DNA of 64,000 bases from an uncultured Verrucomicrobiae bacterium (GTDB lineage Bacteria > Verrucomicrobiota > Verrucomicrobiia > Limisphaerales > J093), in assembly GCA_937946835.1 (NCBI GenBank), contig CALFAV010000020.1, forward strand, positions 1 to 64,000. Reading direction: 5' to 3'. Positions 49,085-57,418 of this stretch are shown in pieces (the first letter of the stretch is position 1; the number at the start of each line of letters is the position of its first letter). A program made the position numbers and the translations under genes. The notes beneath the pieces are model-generated. The model saw only the letters and a list, made by a program, of their open reading frames with translations, had not been told where the DNA came from and ran no database searches.

Positions 49085-50368
49085 ATGACCATCGCCGCGA
49101 TCGCCGCCTGGCAAATCTTCGACTCGCGCGGCCACCCGACCGTCGAGGCCGAGGTCACGCTGACCAACGGTGCCCGGGGCCGCGGCGTGGCGCCCTCCGG
49201 CGCATCCACCGGGCAATTCGAGGCCCTCGAGTTGCGCGACGGCGCCCCGCATCGTTTCCGGGGCCGCTCGGTCTTCCGCGCCATTGCCCACATCGAGGGG
49301 GAAATCGCCCGGGCCTTGCGGGGCCGCGACGCCGCGGATCAGGCGGCGATTGACCGGACCCTGATCGAACTGGACGGCACGCCGAACAAAAGCCGCCTTG
49401 GGGCCAACGCCCTGCTGCCGGTTTCGATGGCCGTGGCCCGCGCCGCCGCGGCCGCCCGCGGGGTGCCGCTGCACGTCCACCTGGGCGGTGGCGAGGGAAC
49501 GCTCCTGCCCGTGCCCGAGATTCAAATCATCGGCGGCGGCGCGCACGCGCACTGGCGCACCGACGTGCAGGACTACCTGCTCATCGCGGTCGGCGCCCGC
49601 AGCTACGCCGAAACGCTTGAGATCACGCACAACGTCTTTCACACCGCCGGCGACCTGCTCCGCGCGCGCGGCGGCAGCGCTGGCGTGGCCGACGAGGGCG
49701 GTTACTGGCCGGACTTTGACGACAACGAAGCGCCGCTGGCCCTGTTGGTGGAGGCCATCGAACGCGCCGGCTACACCCCCGGCCGCGAGGCCGCCCTGGC
49801 CCTGGACGTGGCCGCCAGCGAATGGTTCGACGCGGCGACGGGCCGGTACCGCCTTCGGCTGGAGCAACGCACACTGACCTCGGATGAACTGGTTGCCCGC
49901 CTGGCCGACTGGTGCGCCCGTTACCCGATCGTTTCGATCGAGGACCCCCTGGCCGACACGGATTGGGACGGTTGGCGAAAAATCACCGCCGCGCTCGGCG
50001 GCCGCGTGCAACTGGTCGGCGACGACCTCTTCACCACCCGGGTCGAGCGCATCTGGTTCGGCCACCAACAGGGTGCAGCCAACGCCGTGCTGATCAAACC
50101 CAATCAGGTCGGCACCGTCACCGAAACGATCGAGGCCATCCGTTTCACCCGGCAGTTGGGCTGGCAGCCGATTGTCTCGGCCCGCTCGGGAGAAACCGAG
50201 GACACCTTCATCGCCCACCTGGCCGTGGCCACCAACGCCGGCCAGCTCAAGGTCGGCGCATTCGCCCGCGGCGAACGCACCGCCAAGTGGAACGAGGTGC
50301 TGCGCATCGCGCGGGAGCTGGGCGCGCGCGCGCGCTTCAGCGGCTTTCAACCGCCCCGCGCTGTTTGA
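49085..50368 (+). CDS. Enolase homologue with altered catalytic residues
   Basis: A 427-aa protein from ATG 49085. It aligns across the whole enolase fold: IFDSRGHPTVEAEVTL at the start, DEGGYWPDF, ASEWFDAATGRY, PIVSIEDPLADTDWDGW, LVGDDLFTT and LIKPNQVGTVTET. Metal ligands (Asp, Glu, Asp) and the catalytic Lys (about residue 336) are present. Two usually invariant positions differ: the Glu of IQEFMI is Asp (VQDYLL, about 161), and the His of SHRSGETED is Ala (SARSGETED, about 364). GGAHADN is GGAHAHWRT. It may be a weak phosphopyruvate hydratase or have a different substrate. A canonical enolase elsewhere is expected but not visible. Confidence 0.85.
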   Translation: MTIAAIAAWQIFDSRGHPTVEAEVTLTNGARGRGVAPSGASTGQFEALELRDGAPHRFRGRSVFRAIAHIEGEIARALRGRDAADQAAIDRTLIELDGTPNKSRLGANALLPVSMAVARAAAAARGVPLHVHLGGGEGTLLPVPEIQIIGGGAHAHWRTDVQDYLLIAVGARSYAETLEITHNVFHTAGDLLRARGGSAGVADEGGYWPDFDDNEAPLALLVEAIERAGYTPGREAALALDVAASEWFDAATGRYRLRLEQRTLTSDELVARLADWCARYPIVSIEDPLADTDWDGWRKITAALGGRVQLVGDDLFTTRVERIWFGHQQGAANAVLIKPNQVGTVTETIEAIRFTRQLGWQPIVSARSGETEDTFIAHLAVATNAGQLKVGAFARGERTAKWNEVLRIARELGARARFSGFQPPRAV

Positions 50369-50392
50369 GCCGCCAGGCGTCGGCCCGTTCTG

Positions 50393-50857
50393 GTGTTGTT
50401 GTTCGCCGCCGTGGCGGTCCCCGACTTGACACGCGGCGGGTCGGTCCCGGCTGGGATCCCTGCGGCCCCCAACCTGCGCCTGGCCTCGTTGCCCCCGCGG
50501 CGGGGAGACGCCCGCGTCGGCTTTACCCTGCTGGTCCCGGCGCAGACCGGCGTCACCTTCACCAATCTCCTCCACGGCGACCTCTCCCTGACCAACGCCG
50601 TGGCCCACAACGGCTCGGGCGTGGCCATCGGCAACGTGGACGGCGACGGTGACCTGGACCTGTTCGCGGGTGGGCGATTTATTCCGGGTCGTTACCCCGA
50701 ACCGGCGCCCTCCGCGTTGTGGTTGGCCGGGCCGGAGGGTTGGCAGCTCAGCGAGTCGGGCAACGGACCACTGCGCGAACCGGGGGTGCCCTCAAACTGC
50801 ATTTACTTTGTCGGCCTTCGCGTGGCGCTGGGACCGGTGTTATCCAAAGGACGCTGA
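50393..50857 (+). pseudogene. Truncated FG-GAP/CRTAC1-like secreted protein
   Basis: A GTG-started ORF with a hydrophobic leader (MLLFAAVAV), then TGVTFTNLLHGDLSLTNAVAHNGSGVAIGNVDGDGDLDLF, the first FG-GAP/VCBS unit of CRTAC1-type proteins, joined directly to AGGRFIPGRYPEPAPSALWL, which normally belongs to a much later unit. After about residue 120 the sequence loses all character and stops. Intact relatives exceed 500 aa. The join at DGDGDLDLF suggests deletion between repeated motifs. Confidence 0.6.
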
Positions 50858-51001
50858 GTCTGCCGCCGGACGGAACGAGGCAGCGCGCGCGGGCAGATCT
50901 TTTTTCCCGTGCCGCCAGAAAACACGGCATCGTACGACACGGCGGCGACCCGCTTGCTTGCGGTAGCTGCCGGCCTCTGGCCCGGCGGGAGCTGGTGTAG
51001 C

Positions 51002-51042
51002 GCAGATTGCCAATCTGCCGTATCGCCGGCTGGCAGCCGGCG
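51002..51042. repeat. Twin-hairpin repeat element with complementary loops
   Basis: GCAGATT-GCC-AATCTGC, five nt, then CGCCGGCT-GGC-AGCCGGCG: two perfect stems (7 and 8 bp), each with a 3-nt loop, and the loops GCC and GGC are complementary. It sits in about 380 bp of non-coding, stem-rich DNA between two gene relics. A similar short arm pair occurs at 5953. I interpret it as a REP-like dispersed repeat. Confidence 0.55.
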
Positions 51043-51235
51043 GCGCGTGGTGCAGGCTCCCTCCACACCCGGGCCGCGACGCAGCGCGGCCCTACCCGAG
51101 GAAGCGCCAGCGAGCGGGCGCACTCCACAGGCTGGCGCCCCGGAGCGGCGTCCCTGCCCACGCCGGGCGTTGGGGAGAGCGGACCCTCCCCGGTCACGAA
51201 AGTAGCGGCGGGCGTCCCGCCTGCCGTAAAGCCAG

Positions 51236-51748
51236 GCCACCCGGCCGGCTGGCTGACGCTGGGCGTCAACAGCGACGACGGATTCCAGATGCAGGCCGGC
51301 TACATCAACGTGCCGGCCGTGGGCGTGCTGCTGGGCGAGTTCGACGGCGGCCGCGAGGCCAGCGACACCGCTTTTCGCGTGTTCGTTCAGGACGCCGGCA
51401 TCTACCCCCTGCGCGTCATCTGGCAGGAGGGGCGCCGGCGGGGCGAACATCGAACTGTTCAGCGTGAAGGCCGACGGCACCAAGGTGCTGCTCAACGACA
51501 CCGACAACGGCGGCCTGCGCACCTACCGTAGTGGCGGGGCGCCGAACAAACCCACCGAGCCGCTCCGGTTCACCGGCATTCAGAAGAACGCCAACGGCAC
51601 CCTCACGGTGCACTGGACCGGCGGCGGCACGCGGCAAAGCGCCCCGGCCGTCACCGGCCCGAGGCAAGACGTGACCGGCGCCGCGTCACCGTACACGCTG
51701 ACACCACTCGCCGCCGAAGCGCAGCGCTTCCTGCGCCTGCGTCAGTAA
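51236..51748 (+). pseudogene. C-terminal relic of a large secreted protein, frameshifted
   Basis: One frame reads HPAGWLTLGVNSDDGFQMQAG...GEFDGGREASDTAFRVFVQDAGIYPLRVIWQEG, then the reading moves to another frame, ANIELFSVKADGTKVLLNDTDNGG...HWTGGGTRQSAPAVTGP...RFLRLRQ. Removing one G from the GGGG at 51429-51432 restores a continuous reading. The pattern is the PA14/TolB-like C-terminal tail common on large Verrucomicrobiota surface proteins. No start or N-terminal domains remain. It still has its own terminator. Confidence 0.65.
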
Positions 51749-51781
51749 CCCCGGGACCGCGCCTCGGTCAGGGTCTCGAGG

Positions 51782-51809
51782 GGGCCGGGTACCCGCCCGG
51801 CCCTTTTTT
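51782..51809 (+). terminator. Rho-independent terminator after the relic gene
   Basis: GGGCCGGG-TACCCG-CCCGGCCC followed by TTTTTT, 33 nt after the stop of the frameshifted relic. Eight-bp stem and a clean U tract. Confidence 0.88.
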
Positions 51810-51944
51810 GTGCCGGCCGCAGCCGGTTCGTCCGGGCCGGTCGCCCCCACCCGGTCATGGGACCTGCCGGACATCCGGCCTCCCGCCGGTCTGCCCGTTT
51901 CCCGCTTGGCCGGATTTCCGAAGCGGCCCAGACTGACTGTCGCG

Positions 51945-53687
51945 ATGGTGTTGTTGCCGGTCATTGAGCGGGAACTGCGCGTGGCCGCCCGGCGGGGCAA
52001 GACCTACTGGCTCCGCATCGCGGCCGCGTTGGTGGCGGCCGTGGTGTGTGGCTGGGTGGTGTGGTGGGCGGAGACGCCGCAGCCGAACGTCCAGTTGGGG
52101 CGCACGCTCTTCACGTATCTGAGCGTGCTGGCGTTTGCCTTCGGGCTGCTGGTCGGGCCGTTCATCACGGCCGATTGCCTCAGTGAGGAGAAACGGGACG
52201 GCACGCTGGGGCTGCTGTTTCTGACGGACCTGAGCAGTCTGCACGTGGTGTTGGGCAAATGGATCGCCACGTCGCTGGCCGGGTTGTACGGGCTGCTGGC
52301 CATTTTGCCGGCGCTGGGGCTGCCGCTGCTGTTTGGCGGGGTGACCCCCGGCGAGTACGGCCGCACGGCGCTGGGGGTGACCAACGCCATCTTTTTTTCC
52401 CTGGCCGGCGGGATGTTCGTCTCGGTGCTGAGCCGGGAGCAGACCAAGGCCACGCTGGGCGCGGTGGCGCTGGTGCTGGGGATCACGGGTTTGGTGCCGG
52501 GCTTGTATGTCTTCCTGAGCGCGGTGTTTTGGGGCCGGCCGTTGACGGGCACGCCCCCGCTGGCGCTGCTCAGTCCCGCCTACACCGGGGTGTTGGCCCA
52601 GGATGCCGCGTACCGGGCCGCGCCGCACCTGTTTTGGACTTCCTTCGGCCTGGTGCAGGGGCTGGCCTGGGTTTTTTTGGTGGGTACGGCGTTGCTGGTG
52701 CCGCGGGTCTGGCGGGAGGACCCGGGCGAAAAACCGGTGGCGCGTCGCTGGTTGTACCGGCTGGGGTACACGCGCGGTTGGCGTCGGGCTTTTCAGCGGC
52801 GGCTGGAGCGCAATCCGGTGTTGGCCGTGGCGGCCCGCCGCCGCTGGCCGCACTGGGTGTTTTGGACGCTGGTGGGGTTGGTGGCGGTGAACGTGTACTG
52901 GATTGCGATCGGCTCGCGCCGGGTGCCGGGGGCCTCCCAGTTTCACTCGAACTTCGCCCACGCGCTGATCTTCACCAACCGGGTCTGGATCACGGTGATG
53001 GCGTGCCACTTTTTCCTCGAGGCCCGGCGGACCGGGGCGCTGGAATTGTTGCTCACCACGCCGCTGCCGGTGCGCACCCTGTTGCGCGGGCATTGGCGGG
53101 CGCTGGTGGGGTACTTTGCCGGACCGATCCTCGTCATTGGCCTGTTGCACGTGGGCTATGTGTGGGGCAACTGGATGCAGGTCAGCGGCCGCCCGGGGGT
53201 GATGGCGGGGGCGTCGCTGCTGCCCTTTTACGTGGCCGCCGCCGCGAGCAGCTACGTGAACTTCCTGACCGACGTGCTGGCGTTGTGCGCGGTGGGCGGC
53301 TGGCTGAGCCTGTCGCTGCGCAAGCCCGCCCTGGCCCTGCTGCTGACCTTCGGCCTGGTCATTCTGCTGCCCTGGGTGGTGGGCTACTACCTGCCGGCCG
53401 GCGCCACGCTGGGCGGCGGGCGCTTCACCCGGTGGTTGCTGAGTCTGCCCTGGGTCCAACAGCTTGTGCCCGGCGGGTTGCTGGGATTCTCGCTGGACCG
53501 CACCGCGGCCTGGGTGGGGAAAAACCTGGTGTTCATCCTCTGGGCGTTGCCGCGGCTGCGCCGACATTTTCGGGCCGCCGCCGCCCTGCCCGGATACTGG
53601 CGCAGTGAGGGCAAGGCCGGGCGACCCCCGGCAACCCTTGGCCCGGTGGTGGCCCCGGCGGTGGGCCCCTCACCGGCCGGGGGCTGA
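51945..53687 (+). CDS. ABC-2 type transporter permease
   Basis: A 580-aa membrane protein from ATG 51945 (MVLLPVIERELRVAARRGKTYWLRIAAALVAAVVCG). About twelve hydrophobic segments fall in two groups. The phrase ITADCLSEEKRDGTLGLLFLTDLSSLHVVLGKWIA is the coupling-helix motif of ABC-2 permeases such as the NatB/GldF-like group, and FLEARRTGALELLLTTPLPVRTLLRGHWRAL repeats it in the second half. It would work with a cytoplasmic ATPase; none is adjacent. The N-terminal extension in the ORF track crosses the preceding terminator region. Substrate unknown. Confidence 0.8.
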   Translation: MVLLPVIERELRVAARRGKTYWLRIAAALVAAVVCGWVVWWAETPQPNVQLGRTLFTYLSVLAFAFGLLVGPFITADCLSEEKRDGTLGLLFLTDLSSLHVVLGKWIATSLAGLYGLLAILPALGLPLLFGGVTPGEYGRTALGVTNAIFFSLAGGMFVSVLSREQTKATLGAVALVLGITGLVPGLYVFLSAVFWGRPLTGTPPLALLSPAYTGVLAQDAAYRAAPHLFWTSFGLVQGLAWVFLVGTALLVPRVWREDPGEKPVARRWLYRLGYTRGWRRAFQRRLERNPVLAVAARRRWPHWVFWTLVGLVAVNVYWIAIGSRRVPGASQFHSNFAHALIFTNRVWITVMACHFFLEARRTGALELLLTTPLPVRTLLRGHWRALVGYFAGPILVIGLLHVGYVWGNWMQVSGRPGVMAGASLLPFYVAAAASSYVNFLTDVLALCAVGGWLSLSLRKPALALLLTFGLVILLPWVVGYYLPAGATLGGGRFTRWLLSLPWVQQLVPGGLLGFSLDRTAAWVGKNLVFILWALPRLRRHFRAAAALPGYWRSEGKAGRPPATLGPVVAPAVGPSPAGG

Positions 53688-53746
53688 GGCGGCGGGGCCA
53701 CCCGGCTTCGGGCGAGCACCGGCGGTCTTTCCCCCGCCCGGTGCGC

Positions 53747-54619
53747 TCAGGAACTGGCGCTGGTGTAGCGCCGAACGGAAAGACGCCAGACCAGGCCGGA
53801 GATTCCAAGGACGGCGCCGGCCAGGGAGAGCAGCAGCAGCATTTCCCACGGCGAGGAGAGTTTTTCGGCCAGCAGCTTGGCGGGCACGTTTGCCACCAGG
53901 AGCATCGGCAGCACCCAGGTGAACACCACTTTGAACGGGCCGGAAGGAAACGCGGCGTCGGGCACGCGCGCGACGTTGAACAGGTTGTAGTAGCCCCACA
54001 CCAGGCCCTGCGCCTGCACGGTCCAGAAGCTGACCGTGGCGAGCATGAACATGAGCGCGTAATGGATCAGCACGCCCGCGACGCACAACAGGCCAAAGCC
54101 CGCCAGTTGCAGCGCGTCCGGTCGCAGCCCCAGGCGCGCCGCGGCGTAGCCCATGACGACAAGGGCCGAGGCGGCGTTGACAAACGCGCCCCAATCCAGT
54201 TGGCGCAGGGAGATCAGAAAGCGCGGGTTTACCGGCAAGAGGAGAAAAAAGTCCAGCCGGCCTGTGCGCACGTGGTCGGAGAGCTGCACGCAGTTGGTCA
54301 GGAAAACCGCGGTGAAGAGCTGCTGGATGAACTGGCTGGCGCCCACCAGCAGGACCACTTCCCAGCGCGACCAGGTGGCGATGCTCTCGGTGTGTTGGTA
54401 AATCACCGCCACGAAGGCCAGTTGCAGTGCGAACCACAGCAGTTCGACCCCGATCCAGAGCAGGAAGTTGGTCTTGAAGCTCATCTCCCGCACCAGCGAG
54501 TTGCGGCACAACACCGCGTACACGCCCGCGTGGTGCCGGAGCCGATGCCAGACCCCGGCCTTCCGACTCGCGCGGGGGGCGGGGTCGGGATCGGCGGGCG
54601 AAGGCGAAGGGGGGGTCAT
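53747..54619 (-). CDS. ABC-2 family permease, second of a pair
   Basis: A 290-aa protein from ATG 54619 with a Pro-rich cytoplasmic start, then six hydrophobic segments. FLTNCVQLSDHVRTGRLDFFLLLPVNPRFLISLRQ is the coupling region of the ABC-2 family that includes DUF990-type permeases. It begins 7 nt after the stop of the paralogous permease upstream, so the two probably form a heterodimeric channel. The third member that usually accompanies them, an ATP-binding protein, is not in the window. It is convergent with the larger ABC-2 permease gene. Confidence 0.82.
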   Translation of the reverse strand: MTPPSPSPADPDPAPRASRKAGVWHRLRHHAGVYAVLCRNSLVREMSFKTNFLLWIGVELLWFALQLAFVAVIYQHTESIATWSRWEVVLLVGASQFIQQLFTAVFLTNCVQLSDHVRTGRLDFFLLLPVNPRFLISLRQLDWGAFVNAASALVVMGYAAARLGLRPDALQLAGFGLLCVAGVLIHYALMFMLATVSFWTVQAQGLVWGYYNLFNVARVPDAAFPSGPFKVVFTWVLPMLLVANVPAKLLAEKLSSPWEMLLLLSLAGAVLGISGLVWRLSVRRYTSASS

Positions 54620-54626
54620 GCTCGTT

Positions 54627-55433
54627 TCAACCGCCGGCGGCCGAGTAATGTTTGATGCCGCGGACCCAGACCCCGCGGGCCAGGCCGTACACCAGGGCCA
54701 CCCACGCGGCCTGGATGGCCAGCCCCTGCACCAGCGCGGCTCCCTGAATGCGGCCCAGGTAAATCCCCACCGGAAAGTAAAGCTGGTAGGGGAACGGGGT
54801 GAATTGCAGCACCGCCAACAATCCCGGCGGCAGGATGTCCAGCGGGAACAGGTGTCCGCCGGCGATGTATTCAAACGCAAAGAGGATGAAGATGAAGGTC
54901 GAGATTTCCAGTAGCCAGAACGCCAGCAGCGCCATCGTGTACGAGATCAGGAACTGCAACAGGGCGGTCAACACGACCGACACCCCGAACGCGGCCAGGG
55001 CAACTCCATCCGGCGGTGGGGCCAGGTGCCGGTGTTGCCAGACCATAAACACGCCCACCGGGAGCAACGCCGCCGCCGTGTACACCACCCGCCCGGCGGC
55101 AAACAGGCTCAAGCGGTAGGTCAGGTAGTCCATGGGCTTGAGCAGAAACTGGCTGATGCGGCCCTCACGGATGTCAGCCGCGATCTGCCAGTCGTCCTCG
55201 GTCACGCCGGTCAGCGCGTCCACCACCGTCATCACCAGGTAGTAGGCGATCATTCCGGAAAGGGTGTACCCCGCGACCTCCGGCCGCTCCGGGTTGCTGG
55301 CGTAAATGGCCCGCCACAGGTACAGCGTGGCCAGCAACGGCACCAGGCCGAACGTGGCGCGGAACAGGAAATTCGCCCGGTACGCCAGCGCGTTCTGCAC
55401 GCCGATGCGAAACACCTGAAGGTACTTGGTCAT
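54627..55433 (-). CDS. ABC-2 family permease, first of a pair
   Basis: A 268-aa protein from ATG 55433 (MTKYLQVFRIGVQNALAYRANFLFRATFG). The coupling region DDWQIAADIREGRISQFLLKPMDYLTYRLSLFA parallels DHVRTGRLDFFLLLPVNPRF in the next gene. Six hydrophobic segments. Probably one half of a heterodimeric exporter. The ORF start at 55472 adds 13 basic residues and is not preferred. The start is 152 nt from the divergent tetR start, so both promoters share that gap. Confidence 0.83.
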   Translation of the reverse strand: MTKYLQVFRIGVQNALAYRANFLFRATFGLVPLLATLYLWRAIYASNPERPEVAGYTLSGMIAYYLVMTVVDALTGVTEDDWQIAADIREGRISQFLLKPMDYLTYRLSLFAAGRVVYTAAALLPVGVFMVWQHRHLAPPPDGVALAAFGVSVVLTALLQFLISYTMALLAFWLLEISTFIFILFAFEYIAGGHLFPLDILPPGLLAVLQFTPFPYQLYFPVGIYLGRIQGAALVQGLAIQAAWVALVYGLARGVWVRGIKHYSAAGG

Positions 55434-55568
55434 GGACCGGCCCCGGGGCGGCCCCCGGTCTGCGGCACCCATTGTGGCGCAGGCCGCGTTGACACGCCAG
55501 CGGCGCGCGCCGCCCCGGGCGGGGACCGGCAGCGCAGGTCCGTCGCTTGACGCGCCGAACGAGCTTAC

Positions 55569-55582
55569 CTACCGTCCGGTAG
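55569..55582 (+). promoter_or_regulatory. Palindromic operator ahead of tetR
   Basis: CTACCG-TC-CGGTAG, a perfect 6-2-6 inverted repeat ending 3 nt before the tetR ATG. The form and position are those of a TetR/AcrR autoregulatory operator; bound regulator would block transcription or translation start of the pump operon. Confidence 0.65.
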
Positions 55583-55585
55583 CAC

Positions 55586-56209
55586 ATGAGGGCGGCTCCC
55601 CCCGACACCCGGCAGCGGCTGCTGGCCGCGGCCCTGAAACACTTTGCCCGGCGCGGCTATGCCGCCACGTCGGTGCGGGAGATCGTGGCCGATGCCGGCG
55701 TGGCGAAACCGGTGCTGTACTACCATTTCGGCAGCAAACCCGGACTGTTCAAGGCGCTGGTGGAGTCCGCGCAGACCGAACGGTTGCGGTTGATGCAGGC
55801 CGCCGCCGCGCGCGGAACCGGCGTCGCCGGGCGGCTGGAGGAAATCCTCAACGCGGTCTTCGAGTATTCCCGGCACCACGCGGACCTGATGCGGCTGGCG
55901 TTTGCCACGGCGTTTGCGCCGCGGGACGAAGTGCCCCCGGGGGCGCGCTGCTGGCGCAAGGCCCGACGTAACTTCGAGTTGGTCCGGGACCTGATCGCCG
56001 CGGGGCAGGCGGCGGGGGAACTGCGCCGGGATTGCGACGCCGAGCAACTGGCCTTCGCCTTGTACGGCCAGTTGATCAGCCACGTCATGCTGCATTTGTT
56101 GATGCCCCGGAAACGCCCGGACCGTCGCACCGCGCGGCAGATGGTGCGTCTGTTTTTGGAGGGCGCCGCCGCGCCCGACTCCCCCGCGGGCCGAACCGGA
56201 TCCCCCTGA
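55586..56209 (+). CDS. TetR/AcrR-family transcriptional regulator
   Basis: A 207-aa protein. The N-terminal HTH is TRQRLLAAALKHFARRGYAATSVREIVADAGVAKPVLYYHFGSKPGLFKALV, a standard TetR DNA-binding domain. The C-terminal ligand domain is helical (HADLMRLAFATAF, LAFALYGQLISHVMLHLLM). It starts right after a palindromic operator and its stop lies 6 nt before the membrane-fusion gene, so it most likely represses its own operon with the RND pump and responds to a pump substrate. Confidence 0.92.
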   Translation: MRAAPPDTRQRLLAAALKHFARRGYAATSVREIVADAGVAKPVLYYHFGSKPGLFKALVESAQTERLRLMQAAAARGTGVAGRLEEILNAVFEYSRHHADLMRLAFATAFAPRDEVPPGARCWRKARRNFELVRDLIAAGQAAGELRRDCDAEQLAFALYGQLISHVMLHLLMPRKRPDRRTARQMVRLFLEGAAAPDSPAGRTGSP

Positions 56210-56215
56210 ACAGCG

Positions 56216-57409
56216 ATGAGAGCGATGCCCTGGTTTTGGAGCCTGCTGAGCGGTCTGGCCCTGATTTGTACCGGCTGCCGGCGGGCCGGTTCGCCGGCCG
56301 GCCCGGCCGGTCCCGGGGCGCCCGGCGGGAGCGGTCCCGGCGTGGCCATGGCCCTGCCGGTTGTGGCGGTCGAAGTGCGCCGGGAGCCGGTGGTTGAGTC
56401 GGTCTCGCTGGTGGGCAACCTGGCCCCCAACGAGGCGGTCGAAATCAAGGCCGAGACCGATGGAGTTGTCCGGGAGGTGCTCTTCGAGGAAGGCCGGGAG
56501 GTGGAAGCCGGCGCCCTGTTGGTGCAACTGGACGACACCAAACTGCAGGCGGAACTGGCCGATGCCCGGGCCCGCCTGCAACTGGCCGAGGCCAGTCACG
56601 CCCGGGCGCGGGAGTTGCGGGAAAACCGTCTCATTTCCGAGCAGGAGTACGACCAGGCCGCGTCCACCCTGGCGGTCAGTCGCGCCACGGTCGAGTTGCG
56701 TGAGCGGCAGTTGCGGGATGCAAAGGTGGCGGCGCCGTTTCGCGGGCGCACCGGGGCGCGCCTGGTCAGCCCCGGCCAGGTCATCACCCGCAACACCGTC
56801 ATCACCTGGCTGGTGGACCTGGACCCGATGAAGGTGGAAATGAACGTCCCGGAACGCTTCCTGGGCCAGGTGCACCCGGGCCAGCAGGTGCGTTTCCGGG
56901 TGGCGGCCTGGCCGGACCGGGAATTCGCCGGGGAGATTTACTTCATCGCGCCGCGCCTGGACGAGGTCACCCGCACCGCGCTGGTCAAGGCGCGCATTCC
57001 CAACCCCGACGGCTTGCTCAAGGCGGGCATGGTGGCCAATCTCGAGTTGACACTGGTGCTGCGCCCCGAGGCCCCGGTCATCCCGGAGGCGGCGCTGATG
57101 AGCAATGGGGAGATGACCTTCGTTTTTCTGGTGGGGCCGGGCGACACGGTGGAGCTGCGGCCGGTGACGGTGGGCCGGCGGATGCCCCGCCGGGTGGAGA
57201 TCCTTGCCGGTCTGACGGGCGGGGAGCGGGTGATTGTGGAGGGACATCAAAAGGTCGGCCCGGGCATGAAGGTGGTCCCGGCCGGGCCGGAAAAGGCGGC
57301 CGTTTACGCGACCACCGAGTTGCACGTGGCCGGGCCGGCGACAGGCGCGGGCACCAATCGTCCGGCGGGGGCTGCCGCCCCACCGGCCGCGCCGCCCGCC
57401 GGGCCTTGA
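56216..57409 (+). CDS. RND efflux periplasmic adaptor (membrane fusion protein)
   Basis: A 397-aa protein. The leader MRAMPWFWSLLSGLALICTGC ends in a lipobox-like CTGC, so it may be lipid-anchored. The barrel-sandwich/lipoyl segment is AVEIKAETDGVVREVLFEEGREVEAGALLVQLDDTKLQAELADARARLQLAEA, followed by an alpha-hairpin and the second lipoyl half KVAAPFRGRTGARLVSPGQVI. The C-terminal tail is Ala/Pro/Gly-rich. It bridges the RND pump to an outer-membrane channel. The pump gene starts 9 nt downstream. Confidence 0.92.
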   Translation: MRAMPWFWSLLSGLALICTGCRRAGSPAGPAGPGAPGGSGPGVAMALPVVAVEVRREPVVESVSLVGNLAPNEAVEIKAETDGVVREVLFEEGREVEAGALLVQLDDTKLQAELADARARLQLAEASHARARELRENRLISEQEYDQAASTLAVSRATVELRERQLRDAKVAAPFRGRTGARLVSPGQVITRNTVITWLVDLDPMKVEMNVPERFLGQVHPGQQVRFRVAAWPDREFAGEIYFIAPRLDEVTRTALVKARIPNPDGLLKAGMVANLELTLVLRPEAPVIPEAALMSNGEMTFVFLVGPGDTVELRPVTVGRRMPRRVEILAGLTGGERVIVEGHQKVGPGMKVVPAGPEKAAVYATTELHVAGPATGAGTNRPAGAAAPPAAPPAGP

Positions 57410-57418
57410 GGGACCGCC

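Noticed and set aside
51855-53567. 570-aa ORF antisense to the ABC-2 permease
   Set aside because: Gln/His/Arg/Pro-rich shadow of a hydrophobic protein.
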